A DNA stretch of 64,000 bases from Yamagishiella unicocca. Its lineage: Eukaryota > Chlorophyta > Chlorophyceae > Chlamydomonadales > Volvocaceae. The DNA is taken from NCBI GenBank assembly GCA_003116995.1, contig BDSL01000002.1, positions 2,626,001 to 2,690,000 of the forward strand, given 5' to 3'. Position numbers and translations under genes: made by a program. Under the pieces are notes generated by a model. It was not told where the DNA came from. It ran no database searches and saw only the letters and a list, made by a program, of their open reading frames with translations. Positions 11,201 through 23,141 of this stretch are shown in pieces. Numbering within the stretch: the first letter of the stretch is position 1; the number at the start of each line of letters is the position of its first letter.

Positions 11201-14200
11201 GGCCCGTTAGCGCCTGCCTCAAGACTCGCCGCCGCCGGCTGTCCGCCGAGCAAAAAGCCGGACGAGAGGCCCTCTGAGAGGCCGGACTTCGCTTTACCGT
11301 GTGCTGTACGGTCCCCTGACGCCTGGGCGCCACCCTGTACGAAGCCGGCGGGGCTGCCAGCGTTGGACAGGAGGGCAATGGCGGACGCGTGGCCGTGGGA
11401 GAAGGATGGCTCCGCGTAGGCATCCAGTACGGCGGCGCCCTCTCCTTCCTCGCTGGGGCGCTCGCGCATGCTGTACGGCTCCCCCGAGAGGTCGTACGGC
11501 GACGGGCCGAGAGGCGGGCCACACTCGTACGGCGGCGGCATTGTCTGGACCTTATACTTGCCTTTGGAGGGGAGGGCCGGTAAGGAGTTGAGCTACCAAG
11601 AACTGAATCGCGAAGCCAATTTGTGGTGTGATTACATGATAAGGCCAGGGTTGAGACCAGATCGGACACGCCGTGAAAATTGACGCCCTACACCCTAAAA
11701 CTATCTTACCTGCCAGCATCTCGATTGCCTCGTGAGAGGGGGTCCGGCGGCTCTTACGGTACGGCGACGGAATGGCCAGATTCACGCCCTGCGCCACCTC
11801 CAACGATAGCTGCACCAGCCGACCACCACTGGCTGAGCTGCCCCACTGCCGCTGCGGCCAAGCCGGGCCGCCACCGCCCCAGCCGGGCGCAGCAGCAGAC
11901 GGCGCACTCCCCGCGCCGCCGGGAAGCGAGCCCCCAGCCGCCGCCGACGCTCCAGCGCCGGGTACGGCACCGTCGTAGTCCTCGTCCGTTGTCGGTTTGC
12001 GGCATAGGCCCAACCGCGATAGCAGCGCCATCGCCTTGCTCTTCTCCACCTGGCCGCTCTCGGCGGCGGGGTTGTCCTCCGACACGGGCTGCGGCTGTGT
12101 CAGAGCCGCCTTGGCGCGGCTACCCAGGCTGGCGAGCGAGAACGACAGCGACGCTGGCATCAGCTCGCTGCCGCCAGCGGGCGCTCCGGCGCCACTGCTG
12201 CCGCCAGCCCAGCTGCTGCCGTCACCGGAAGTACCCCCCGTTCGGCGGTCCAACGGCGGCAGCGGCACCGACCCCACCGCGCCTGCTGCCGCGCCCTGCT
12301 GCTGGGTCGCAGCGGCGGAGGGTTGCGGGCCGCCGCCCTCGGAGCCGTGCCGGTGGCCGGCGGCGGCGTTGGGTGGCGGTTGCGGAAGCACGCGGATCCG
12401 CACACGAACCATGGGCGCTTCGCCACGCAGCGACGCCAGCAGGCCCGCCAGCCTGGAGGTCATGTCGGGGTCCGACTTGACCAGCGAGTGAGGGCTCAGG
12501 CAGCCTGCGGTGGGAGGCCCCGAGGAGAGATCAGCCCACCACCACCCGAGGCGAAGACCATGCCGGTGCCGTCGAGGCCAACAAACTGTCGTACAATAAC
12601 GGCAATTGGCGCGCGCAAAAGACCACCTCGTCATGGCCCCGCAACGCAGGCACACAAGACTTGGATGGCCCGATCATTCGCGCCCATCTATACCGAGCTG
12701 TCTTCCCTGCAAGCCCCTGGCGGTCCTGCACACCGCTCCTGCGCTGAACCCATTACGTCCGCTCCCTCCACCTCATACCCCTCCCCCATTCCGCACGGTT
12801 GTTCTCGCGTACACGGGTCTTCCTTGCAATCCCCCATTCCCCACGCACGTACCCGAGGCCAGCAGCTCCTGCATCTCCTCATACGTCAGCTCTGCGCCAT
12901 TTGGACGACACTGCGCAGGCGGCTGCTGTGGCGTGGCCCCCGCGCCCCCACCAATCAAGACCTGCTGCCCCGGTGACCTGCGGCTGCCGGCACCGCTGCC
13001 CGGCTGAGCTGCCGTCGCGGCGGCTGCGGCGACGGCCGCTGAAGCGATGACGTCGGAGCGCACGTGGTCGGGGCTGCCGACGGCGGCATCTGGGTTGGAG
13101 AAGCATAGCGATCTGCGGAGGCACGGCAGGTGTCGAAAGCGCGGCAGGCGCGTTGGTGGCAGGGCATGGACAGCGGACGGAGCACCTCCTCCCACAGCGC
13201 GTAATTAGGAAACAAAACAGTTGGACCGGGCTCGCATGCTCTCGCGAGGTTGATGCCTCAAGGATGAGCGCCACACAGCGCAGCGGCCACAGCATCCCAG
13301 CGCGCTGTCATCTACCCCTCCCGTCTGTGATGTCTCCTCCCTGTTACCGCCATCTTACCCCTCCCGTCTGTAATGCCCCCTGCCTATGATGTCTCCTCCC
13401 TTCTGTTTCCGTTCCCGCCACGGCCCACCTCACGACGCTGAAGCCGCTTGGGCCCTCCTTGGACACCCGCGCGGCGCTAGACACAGATGCGCCGCTGCCG
13501 GTGCTGCCCCCGCTGCCCCCAGACCCGCCCGAGGCGGGCTCGTCAGCGCGGTCTCCCAGCACCCGCCTCAGCAGGCTGCTCGCGCCCAACATGCCCCCGC
13601 CTGACTGCGCCGCCACGTGAGGTGAGACCTCCTTGGCTGCGTTGATGGGGCTTATGCTGCCTGCCGGCAGCGCCGGCGCCGGCGGCCGCGGCGGCAGCCC
13701 AGCCGGCGGCAAATTGGCTGACACACCGCGGGGCGTCTGCGGCTGGCCGCCGCCGGCGGCCGCGGCCGCGGCGGCCGCGGCGCCGCCTTCGCTACTCCGC
13801 GCAGATAACGGCACAGGACCAACGTCGTAGGTGCCGCCGTTGGATGCTGCAGCCATGGCCGCTGCCGCTGCAGCGGCGATGTTGGTGCTGGAGGCACTGC
13901 GGGTAGGTATGACGACCGACGTGGCTAGATGGTGCGGCATTATTGTTAACACCGGCACGGCGCCCATGGCCGCGTTATTGCCCGAGCTAGGGCCTTCCGC
14001 CGCAGGCTCCGTAACCCCGCCCGCTCCCGCTCCCGCGAGCTGCCCACGACGTGCTGCTGCTGCTGTTGCCGCCTGCTCCTCCAGCATGTTCGCTTGCGAG
14101 GTTGAGCATGCATGCGTCGGAGTGGGTGAAGACAGGTTGTGGGCGTGCGATGCGTTGGGCCCGGCCGGGTACAACGACCCGTGGGTCGGCCCTGACGTCT

Positions 14201-16928
14201 GCGTCTGGCTCGTCGGGCTGCCTGCCATCGAGCGAAACTGCGACGACAAGGACATTGACGGGCTTAGCACGCCGGGTGTGTCGGCCACCGTTGAAGATGT
14301 GTCGGCCGTCGCCGCACCGTTCGACGGCAGGCTCGCGCGCCCGCTGGTCGCACTACCGACCTGCCGTTGGAGTAGTTGGATATTCGCACAGGGACGCGGG
14401 CAAGCAGGTCGGTAGTGTGCTTCGGTGACAGCGCGGATTAGGCAGGGGGGAGGCCAGGGGCGATTCGGGTGTTTTGGGGAGCAGGGAACGGGAGCAGGGA
14501 ACCGAGCTGCTCCCGCACCGTATCGCACCCCAAGGACCCTACAAGCAATAGAAGACTCCCCGCCTCGCTCTTGAAGCCTCACTGACGCACCTGGCTGCAG
14601 CGGTCGTGACCGTCCTGCTGCGCGGCTGCCGTCACCCCCGATGGCGCCAGAGCTGACCCTGACGCTGACGATCCGCTACCCGCTGCGGCTGCGCCAACAG
14701 GAGACGAGTGCATGAACTGGTGCTGGTGCTGCGCCCCAATGCCTGTCAGCGCAATGCCGTACGTCTCCCGCCGCCCAAACTCCACCACCGGCGCCGACTG
14801 CGGCGCGCCGACTCCCAGCATGGATGACGTCGTCCCATCCGCCCCGCCCACGCAGCTGGCTACCCCCGCGAAGGCGCAACTGCCCTCTACGACCGCCGCA
14901 GCTGGTGCGGCATCGCCGCAGCTGGGCTGCGGCGCCTTGTCCTCGCACTCGGGCTGCCCCTCCAGGACCTCCACGAACAGCATGAAGGGCGCCTGCAGCA
15001 ACCCGCCAGCAGCGGCAGAGAGTGTGACCCAGATCGAGATGACCGGAGTGCTTTGTTCAGCCGTCGACTTGCACGACAGGGCGAAAGCCGCTGCGGCTAA
15101 GAGCCGGCCCGGCCATGTTAGGACGACACCATTGCGAGTGACCAAACTGGGCCCAGTGGCTCGTTCTCCAATCGGGGCGTCATTCCCCGTTCTCGGTGTC
15201 ACCCCACCAGCCCCGACAAACGACCAGCTGCAGTCACAGACGTAGCGTTGCACCTCGCTTCGCCTACCCTATCAACCAGCACACCGTGTGCGCCTCCACC
15301 CTTCGCCTCCGTGCCACCAACAGCAGCCCCAACCTCTGCCGTACCGCCCCCACGCGCCGCCTCTTTCCCTTCGGGCGCCTAAACCCTTCGGGCGCCTAAA
15401 CGCTTCAAACCCCTGTCCGCCCAAACCCCTCCCGCACCCCACATCCGACGCACGCACCTTCTCCCGGGAGTTGAGCAGCACTGCCTCTCGCGCCGTGAGG
15501 CGCAGCACCCGGTCTCCCCCCCGGCCCATGGGGAACCAGATCGCCACGTCGCGGCGGTTGGCCGCCTCGATCTCCCTGTTGATGTGCTGCAAGCCCAACC
15601 GCAGCGCGCGGTGCCGTTCCTCCTGTCACAATATAAGGTAGACAGGGCGCCCCGGCGTGCAGCTTTACCAGGAGGGCCTCAGGGTGCGCGACGCGACAGA
15701 AGCTTCGAATTCCACAGGAGCGTGGAAGCCACGTGTAAGACCACCTGACGGGAACAGCGTGTGCGCTGGCGCTGGCTCCCGAGAGAGCCATCGCCAGCCC
15801 TGCCCGCCACGCCGACCCGCTCCTTTAGCTCGCCCAGCCCCGAAACCATCAGCCCCGAAACCACGCATCCCGCCCCATCCCAGTTGTTGTACACCTCGAG
15901 GCAGATGCGCACCAGACCACGTGATGGCTCGGGGGCCCTGCACCGCCTTCCTTGACATTCGCCCTTACAGAGGTGAGGCGTACCCACCTTCCTAACCCAC
16001 ACCCATATGGGTTTCCTCTTCCAGCGCGCCATTGCACCCACCATCGCCCATTGCGCCCCACACCGCCCATTGCGCCCCACACCGCCCATGACGCCCAATG
16101 CCGAAACGCCCAGCCCGTCACCCACCTGCGAGTAGCTAGTGAGCGCCGACGAGGCGTCGCACAGCGCGTCCACGAAGTCCAGCGTCGCGCCAAACGTGTC
16201 ATACCGCAGCCGCGTTAGCGGCGACATGGGTCGGTTGCTGAACTCGTCGTCGCTCATGAGGTTCTCCTCCTCCGTCGCCGCAACCAGCCCCACGCCCTGC
16301 TGCTTCGACCGCTCCAACAGCGCAGTCACGCCCTCACCCTCCCCGAGCTCCCGCCGCAGCGACTGGATGCGCTCAGCCAGGTTTAATGCAGCCGCGCTGA
16401 CGATGTTATGACCGTTGGCACGCCCCTGCGGGCCCCCATTAGGAGCTGCTGCTGCAGTGGGCGCGGGGCTAGGACGCCCCGATCCCCCTGATGCACCCCC
16501 CCCGCTTCCTATTGAGGGAGCTCTACTGCCGGAGCGGACGTCGGCTTCTCGCAGTGCCCCCGCCGCCGGTGTTTTTATTGCGAGTCCATTGGCTGAGGGC
16601 TCAGTGGTGCTGATTAGGAAACCGTTCACGGCCGCCGCCGCCGGTCCGTGCGGCGGCGGATGCGCGGCGATGGCGGCTGACCCCGGCTCCGCTGCCGAAT
16701 CTGCCCCCGCCGTTGAGGCACGTTGGTCCTGAGGCAGGAGGCAGCCCAGGTCGATTTGGAGAGCGCCACTCCGCCGCCGCAGTACCGGGGCACTGTCACT
16801 GTCGTCTGCTGTCGCCAGACGAGCCGGGGCAGCCGCAAGCCCCGGGCCCGGTGGGGACATCACCATGCGCCCGGGCGGCAGTGTTGCAATGTCTCTGCCC
16901 AGTTCGTTAGCTTCTTGCATGTCATGAT

Positions 16929-16959
<31 letters not shown>

Positions 16960-18109
16960 TTGCTGCTGAGACAGTAGCTCGTGCGGGTGCTGGTTCGCGG
17001 CGGTGAGGTGCGACAGCATTAGGGACGAGCCCGGGCTTAAGACTGGACTGAACGGTGGGCTGAGCTGGTAGCTGTTGTACGGGCTGAGGGGATCCAGCTT
17101 GGGGTTGCGAATGGGGACCTCCTGTGGAGGGCAATGGGAAAGAGCACATCCGCGCAGGGAGTGATGCGGCGTGACGTGGTGGGTGCTGGAGAAAGTGTAC
17201 GTACGGTGGTTGCAACAGGGGGATGCACGTGGCGAAATTGGATAGCAACGAGCTGGGCCTCAAAACGTAATGTTGTGCTTGCTAGCCGTATCTTAGATCC
17301 TGGTGAGGTGCAAGAGAGGCGGCGGCATTGTGGTACTGTCGATCTGGCGGCTTAGCCCCAGTTTCAAGGGCGTCCTAAAACCCCCGACACCCCGACTAGC
17401 GATAATGCAGCGATCGTCGAAGCAGGTTAAGAAAGCGAGTACGCACCCATTTCCCCTCCAGAGCCGCCTTGTAAGCGCGCTCCCTGAAGCCCTCAAGGGC
17501 TTTGCTTTTCGGGTGGTCCTGGCAGAGCGCCACCAACAGCCATTGTGTCTGCGGAGGCGTGGAGTGTACATAAAACCACATTAGTTGGGGTCCGGGTCCT
17601 GGAGTTGGCAAACATCATGACCGCCGAGCCGAGCTATCCACCAGACCGGGTCACGAATGACTCACGACGCCTCGTTTCTAGGTCTACAGACACCAAAACC
17701 GAATAAGCTCCCTACCTTAATTGCAACACGAAACGACTTGGAGCACAGGTCCACAATTGTGCGCTCAAGCGCCTGCCCGGGCTTGCTCACAGCCAGGTAC
17801 ACAAACTGCAGCAGATACTTCTCGATTGCTTCCTCGCCAAGCTCGTGAAGACGGTTGCACAGATAGTCATGTACGCCAGGCTGCGTATTCTGGTGTAAGT
17901 ACCTGTGACATTGTTTCGTCGGGTTTACCCGCCTAGGCTCGATTTATCTGAATATTTCACTAGCTTCTGCGAAAGCACCCGACTCACTGCAAAGCAATCC
18001 ACGCATCGAAGACAGAGCTCTGAAAATACCGAAGTAGCAGGTCGCTCTTCCCGCTGTTGACCTCGTTGCTTGTTGCTGACCACTTCGCCAGCGATTTAAC
18101 CAGTGACAT
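8213..18109 (-). CDS. PI4KB: Phosphatidylinositol 4-kinase beta (type III), complete, 15 exons
   Basis: Exons: 18109-17988, 17902-17716, 17548-17447, 17121-16126, 15622-15458, 14992-14591, 14360-13429, 13112-12853, 12504-11710, 11561-10543, 10205-10102, 9760-9549, 9268-9090, 8749-8609, 8332-8213. All phases agree; predicted 1911 aa. It phosphorylates PtdIns to PtdIns4P, mainly at Golgi/TGN membranes. Residues 1-140 form the lipid-kinase-unique helical region (DYLCNRLHELGEEAIEKYLL, then TQWLLVAL). The catalytic domain starts near 1640 with VKSGDDCRQ (Lys 1653 likely binds ATP), then ends of exon 12 and 13 give KDRHN (1761-1765) and VHIDFGF with DFG at 1780-1782, followed by FESAPFKLTRELLEVMDS. 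The end DAWRTRQYDYYQRVLNGIL is diagnostic for the beta form. Human and yeast homologues have roughly 800-1070 aa; the excess is Ala/Gly/Ser/Pro-rich insert between the two regions, including an 11-His tract. Confidence 0.96.
13280..13400. repeat. Imperfect pyrimidine-rich direct repeat in PI4KB intron 7
   Basis: Copies of CTACCCCTCCCGTCTGT and GATGTCTCCTCCCT alternate twice within the intron between exons 7 and 8. On the coding (minus) strand they are purine-rich and lie just after the donor. Confidence 0.6.
16924..16958 (-). repeat. Trinucleotide run coding poly-His in PI4KB
   Basis: The plus strand reads as repeated GGT/GTG units; on the coding strand they are CAC/CAT codons giving eleven consecutive His, directly after a short Gln run, in exon 4 of PI4KB. 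Confidence 0.9.
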
Positions 18110-18624
18110 TATGTCATCCGGTTTTCATATGCAGCTCACTAGGAAGAGCGGAAAGCTGTTCCGAAGGCCGCCCGACGGCCCCAAGTTGCCATACCGTAGC
18201 TGCCTACCCGACAGCTAGATAAGGAATTTATGTATGGTTGTAAAAATGTTTAAAGTGCACGTTGTCAAAGTGTTGTATTGTGGACGAAAGCGCGGTTGAG
18301 ATGTCTGACGAACTCAGCGATCATTGGACGGTTTGCATCCTTGTCCTAAACGTATGGGAACCTAAATTTTGCTGTGAAACTCACCCGCGGGATTGTGTAC
18401 GTTAGGTACCGCGGGCTGTCCATGCAAGGCGCCGCCCTATTCCAATGAATGAACCAATCGGCATTTATGGCAATTCGGCCATCGTCCTCTACTGATTTGT
18501 GTTTTAAATAAATTTATATATAGGAGCGTGACGGACGTCCCAGTCGCCGTTCCAGCAAGATATACTCGCCTGTCTGCAACAAACCCTGCAATCGTAGGCC
18601 CCCACGACTTTGGTCCTGGGGCCA
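18110..18624. promoter_or_regulatory. Divergent promoter between PI4KB and TrhO genes
   Basis: Only 515 bp separate the two start codons. The middle, about 18225-18520, is AT-rich relative to the flanks and contains a TTTAAATAAATTTATATATA-type stretch around 18500-18522 that could serve as a TATA region for the plus-strand gene. A bidirectional promoter plus both 5' leaders must fit here. Confidence 0.6.
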
Positions 18625-21600
18625 ATGCTGCTGAACGTAAAGCTGCCTCAGGCTGGAAAGGGGATAGCTCGCAGCACTGCAGCGCCTCTGGTGCCAGTCG
18701 CCCATCCGACGCCGCTCAGCCACGGGAGCGCTCAGCAGTCGGCGCCCGCCATGGAGTGGCGTCAACACCAGCACCGCCTGCTATGCCGGACCAGCGATAC
18801 AGCTCATGACGCCGCACCGGCTGGCAGCAGTGTCGTGACAGCCGGTGTACCGCCGCAGCTCGTCCAGCCCACCGACCCGACTGCCTACTGCGTGCTAAAC
18901 TTTTACCACCTGACGCCGATCGCCGACCCACATGCCGTAAGTCGACGTCAATTTCCGGCTGTCTTGCGCAGCAACCTTACCGGTATCACTGCGTAGACGT
19001 GCACAGCAGCCCCATCGCTGATTACACATGCACAGAAGCCCCATCATCGATGCATATGCGTCCACAGAACCTAGTGACGCGGGCCGTACTGTACTACCAC
19101 CATGCTTCTCCTCCAGCCCGAAGCCCACACGCTGGAGCGTTGTTGCAAGATGCGTCCCCATGGCATACGCAGCACCATTCATGACTACTTACTGACCGGC
19201 ATATTCATCCCACCGCATACCCAGGCCGTTGAGGAGCACCGCCAATTCATGGAGAGATTGGCGCTCGACGTTCGAGGTCGCATCTACATATCCTCTCAAG
19301 GAATAAACACGCAGGCGGGAGGCACTGTGGAGCATGCTACTGCGTATGCGGAATGGGTCAAGCAACAGCCGGGATTTCAGGTAGACAGCGCGTGGCTATA
19401 TGTTTTAAAGTCATTTCAGCAGCCATGCGCATGAGGGGAAGGAAAGCTGGGGAGATAGGTCGAGGGGTTGGCACGGCAAGATCCGGGCGTCCGGGTCCAG
19501 TTCAGTGGGGCGGTAGGTATGCCACGGTGGCCCGTCGTCCTGCCTCCGTTTCGATTCCAGTTGTATTACCTGCGACTTTGACCACCCAGACGATGCTCAA
19601 TCTATTGCCTCTGCCTTATCTTGGTGCGTACGGTATTGCGCGCCATATTTGCCTCCGGCTGTCTCGCAGGGCATGCGCTACACGCTATGGCCGGCTGATG
19701 GTCATGCCTTCCCGAAGCTGCGCCTCAAGTACAAGCCCAACCTAATCAGCCTGGCAGGAGGCATGGATACGATGCCCATCACAGACCCGGCTGCTCGCGC
19801 GACGCCGTTGGCGCCAAGCCAGTGGAGGGAAATGATTGCGCAGGCACAGGTAAAAAAATGAAAAAATGGAGGGTGCTGTGGCATTGCTGTGAATGCAAAT
19901 ACCAATGCAGAGGTTGCATCGGGCGATTCCGGGACAGTCCATTTGGTTTGTTGCAGTTTTGATTGGCTTGTTGGACCTTCACAGACGCAGAAGAAACACG
20001 CGTGGTCGGATCAGCCGGGGCGGGTCCACCACCGTGGCCACCTGGGCTTCACACACGATACCACTACAGCAGCCTAGCCTTGTTTTGCTTACCCAAGCGG
20101 CCTCCCAACCGTGCCACAAGGGTCAATGAGCAATGCAACAGCCATACACCAAACACGGACAGCAGCTGAAACGAATGTGGTCGGATCAGCCAGGGCGGGT
20201 TCACCACCGTGGCCACCTGGGCTTCACACACGATACCACTACAGCAGCCTAGCCTTGTTTTGCTTACCCAAGCGGCCTCCCAACCGTGCCACAAGGGTCA
20301 ATGAGCAATGCAACAGCCATACACCAAACACGGACAGCAGCTGAAACGGATGTGGTCGGATCAGCCGGGGCGGGTTCACCACCGTGGCCACCTGGGCTTC
20401 ACACACGATACCACTACAGCAGCCTAGCCTTGTTTTGCTTACCCAAGCGGCCTCCCAACCGTGCCACAAGGGTCAATGAGCAATGCAACAGCCATACACC
20501 AAACACTGACAGCAGCTGAAACGGATGTGGTCGGATCAGCCGGGGCGGGTTCACCACCGTGGCCACCTGGGCTTCACACACGATACCACTACAGCAGCCT
20601 AGCCTTGTTTTGCTTACCCAAGCGGCCTCCCAACCGTGCCACAAGGGTCAATGAGCAATGCAACAGCCATACACCAAACACTGACAGCAGCTGAAACGGA
20701 TGTGGTCGGATCAGCCGGGGCGGGTTCACTACCGTGGCCACCTGGGCTTCACACACGATACCACTACAGCAGCCTAGCCTTGTTTTGCTTACCCAAGCGG
20801 CCTCCCAACCGTGCCACAAGGGTCAATGAGCAATGCGACAGCCATACACCAAACACTGACAGCAGATGAAACGAATGTGGTCGGATCAGCCGGGGCGGGT
20901 TCACTACCGTGGCCACCTGGGCTTCACACACGATACCACTACAGCAGCCTAGCCTTGTTTTGCTTACCCAAGCGGCCTCCCAACCGTGCCACAAGGGTCA
21001 ATGAGCAATGCAACAGCCATACACCAAACACTGACAGCAGCTGAAACGAATGTGGTCGGATCAGCCGGGGCGGGTTCACTACCGTGGCCACCTGGGCTTC
21101 ACACACGATACCACTACAGCAGTCTAGCCTTGTTTTGCTTACCCAAGTGGCCTCCCAACCGTGCCACAAGGGTCAATGAGCAATGCAACAGCCATATGAA
21201 CTGCGAATACACCATCGACAGCAATGTTTCGAGTGCCAAGCGCTATTTTGGCGCGTCAGCCCCCAGCTGCCTGCCATCGCACTCTGGGTTTGGGATTTTC
21301 ATTCCGAGCGGCTGTCACTTCCAGTACTGCTGCCTTTGCTTGAGTGCTGTCGTACCTCATGGGGCCGCCGCAGGACAAGAGCATGGTCGTACTCGACGTG
21401 CGCAACGACTACGAGTGGGATGCGGGACACTTTGTGGGCGCGGACCGGCCGGCGGAGGAGGTGTTTTCGGAGACGCCGGTGGGCGAGGGCGAGCAGGAGG
21501 TGCCGGTTTACCTACGCGAGGTCGACAAGGACACTCCGGTGTTGGTGAGTTGGATTGGGGTCCGTTGTGGTGTTGGAAAGGTATAGTGGACTACTATTTC

Positions 21601-23141
21601 CGATGCGAGTGACGAAGAGCTCATGTCGGATGTGCTCGCTCCCTAAGAGACACGCTGCCAGCGCCATGACGTGATGCGGTTGCAAGTAAGAGGCATCGTG
21701 TAGTACAGCCAACCGTTTGTGTGTGTTAACCACCTCGCGTCACCACCCGCCGGCAGATGTACTGCACCGGTGGCATCCGGTGCGACGTCTACTCGACATT
21801 TCTGCGCCAGAAGGGCTACAACAACCTGTACACGCTCGAGGGTGGCGTGCAGAACTACCTTCGGCGTGAGGGTGGGGACCACTGGAAGGGAAGCTTGTTT
21901 GTGTTCGACGCGCGGATGGCCATTCCAGCCACCAACGCAGGTGGGTCTCCCCCAGAAGGGCACGCAAGTGTGCGCGTGGGAGGGCACGGTTGTAAGTCGG
22001 GGAGCGGTCCGCAGCAGCAGATCCCTAGGTTTTGACCCTTTGCGCTTGCAGCGATGCTTTGCGTCGGTGGTACGCACGTAGGGATGTAGGATGCATGATT
22101 GTTGGGTTGCGCCGGTGAAACAACACTGGCTGTACTCTGCGCAGTCACCTTCCTTTTCAGGCGCGACAGTGGCCATGCTTTTCAGGCGCGACAGTGCCCT
22201 GCTTTTACGACGACCGCTCTCACCGGCCTCGCGGTCTTTCCTTTGCGCCCTTCGCTCACTTTCAGGTGCCGCGGACCCCCAATCCTCTGAGCCGCACGCC
22301 TCCGTTGGCGCGGAGGCGGGCGCTCTGCCCGCCGCAGTGCCCTGCTCTTTGTGCGGCTCCCCTGACTCGCAGCTGCCGCACGTCAACTGCGCCAACATGG
22401 ACTGCAACGAGCTGTTCATCGCCTGCCCCAGCTGCAAGACGCGCTTCGGGGGCTGCTGCTGCGAGGAGTGCCAGGGAGCGCCGCGGCTGCTAAGGCCCGC
22501 CAAAGTCGACGGCGGTCACTATGGTACGTGCCTGGGTGGATATGGCGGCCGTGTAACTCATACGGTAGTCTCTAAAACGTGGTCACTAATGGATGCGGTA
22601 CTTGCGGCGTTTGCTTGCGCGCGTGTACGTACGGCATGGTGGTAAGGTTGTGCTGTATCTGCCTTGCCTTCGCCAGGCGGCTGGGGCAACTACGCCGACC
22701 GGGACGAGGTGGGGTCGGTCATCTCTCAGGGCCGCACGCGGGAAGGCCGCGTGGCCCGGCGAGCTCGTCGGCGGGAGGCGGTCAAGGAGAAGCGCCTGGA
22801 GTTCGTGGCGGAGAAGCTGGCGCGGAAGCAAATGGTGAGAGCCCCGCACACTGCACCTGCAGCTCGGAAGTCAGGGCGCCAGGGAGGACAGGGCCTTGGG
22901 TTTCGGAGGATGCCCATGCGACCTTGTACGGCATATGGCAACGAGAGGCCCATAGCGTCTCGGGCGGCAAATATGGTATCGATCTGGGTCCAAGGGGTGT
23001 TTGTGCTGCTGACCATGGTGATTGTGCTGCCCTGCCGGCCCCTAGGTGCGTGACGCTATGGCCCGGCTGGAGGCGTTCGAGCTGCAGGCTAGCCAGGCCG
23101 GGGCGGAGCAGAAGGAGCTCCGGGTGGTCGTCGCGCCCTGA
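18625..23141 (+). CDS. trhO: Rhodanese-domain tRNA uridine(34) hydroxylase, TrhO/YceA (plant STR8-like)
   Basis: Exons: 18625-18936, 19225-19380, 19670-19849, 21374-21544, 21757-21940, 22266-22523, 22677-22834, 23046-23141; all phases agree, 504 aa. A TAG lies in frame just upstream of the ATG. The order of blocks is that of TrhO: an N-terminal ferredoxin-like part (YCVLNFYHLTPIADP, RIYISSQGINTQAGG, FPKLRLKYKPNLISL), a rhodanese domain (VVLDVRNDYEWDAGHF, then CTGGIRC at residues 276-282 with Cys276 as the persulfide-type catalytic Cys, then YTLEGGVQNYLR) and a Cys-rich C-terminal module with CSLCG, CPSCK and CEEC pairs (Rhodanese_C). Family role: O2-dependent 5-hydroxylation of tRNA U34. The first about 75 residues are not conserved and may be an organelle transit peptide (inferred). 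A charged helical tail follows the Cys module. Confidence 0.92.
20002..21194. repeat. 175-bp satellite array, about 6.8 copies, inside an intron
   Basis: Units start at 20002, 20177, 20352, 20527, 20702, 20877 and 21052, exactly 175 bp apart; the last is cut at about 143 bp. Each unit begins GTGGTCGGATCAGCC and ends near CAGCAGCTGAAACG. Copies differ by only a few substitutions (for example CACC/CACT in the GGGTTCACC segment), so the array is young or homogenised. It fills most of the 1.5-kb third intron of the TrhO gene (19850-21373). The unit length is not a multiple of three, so the open frames inside are incidental. Confidence 0.97.

Noticed and set aside
15459..16125. Additional PI4KB exon in the continued open frame after 16126 (peptide VRICLEVYNNW region)
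   Set aside because: The frame stays open by chance, but joining 16126 directly to 15622 gives perfect phase and uninterrupted family sequence.
20111..21044. Series of identical 76-77 codon open frames on both strands
   Set aside because: They are produced by the 175-bp tandem repeat; the period is not a multiple of three and the array is inside an intron.
20002..21194. CRISPR-like array
   Set aside because: Units are contiguous 175-bp repeats without spacers, in an intron of a eukaryotic gene. The 17-bp array at 54031-54235 likewise has no spacers.
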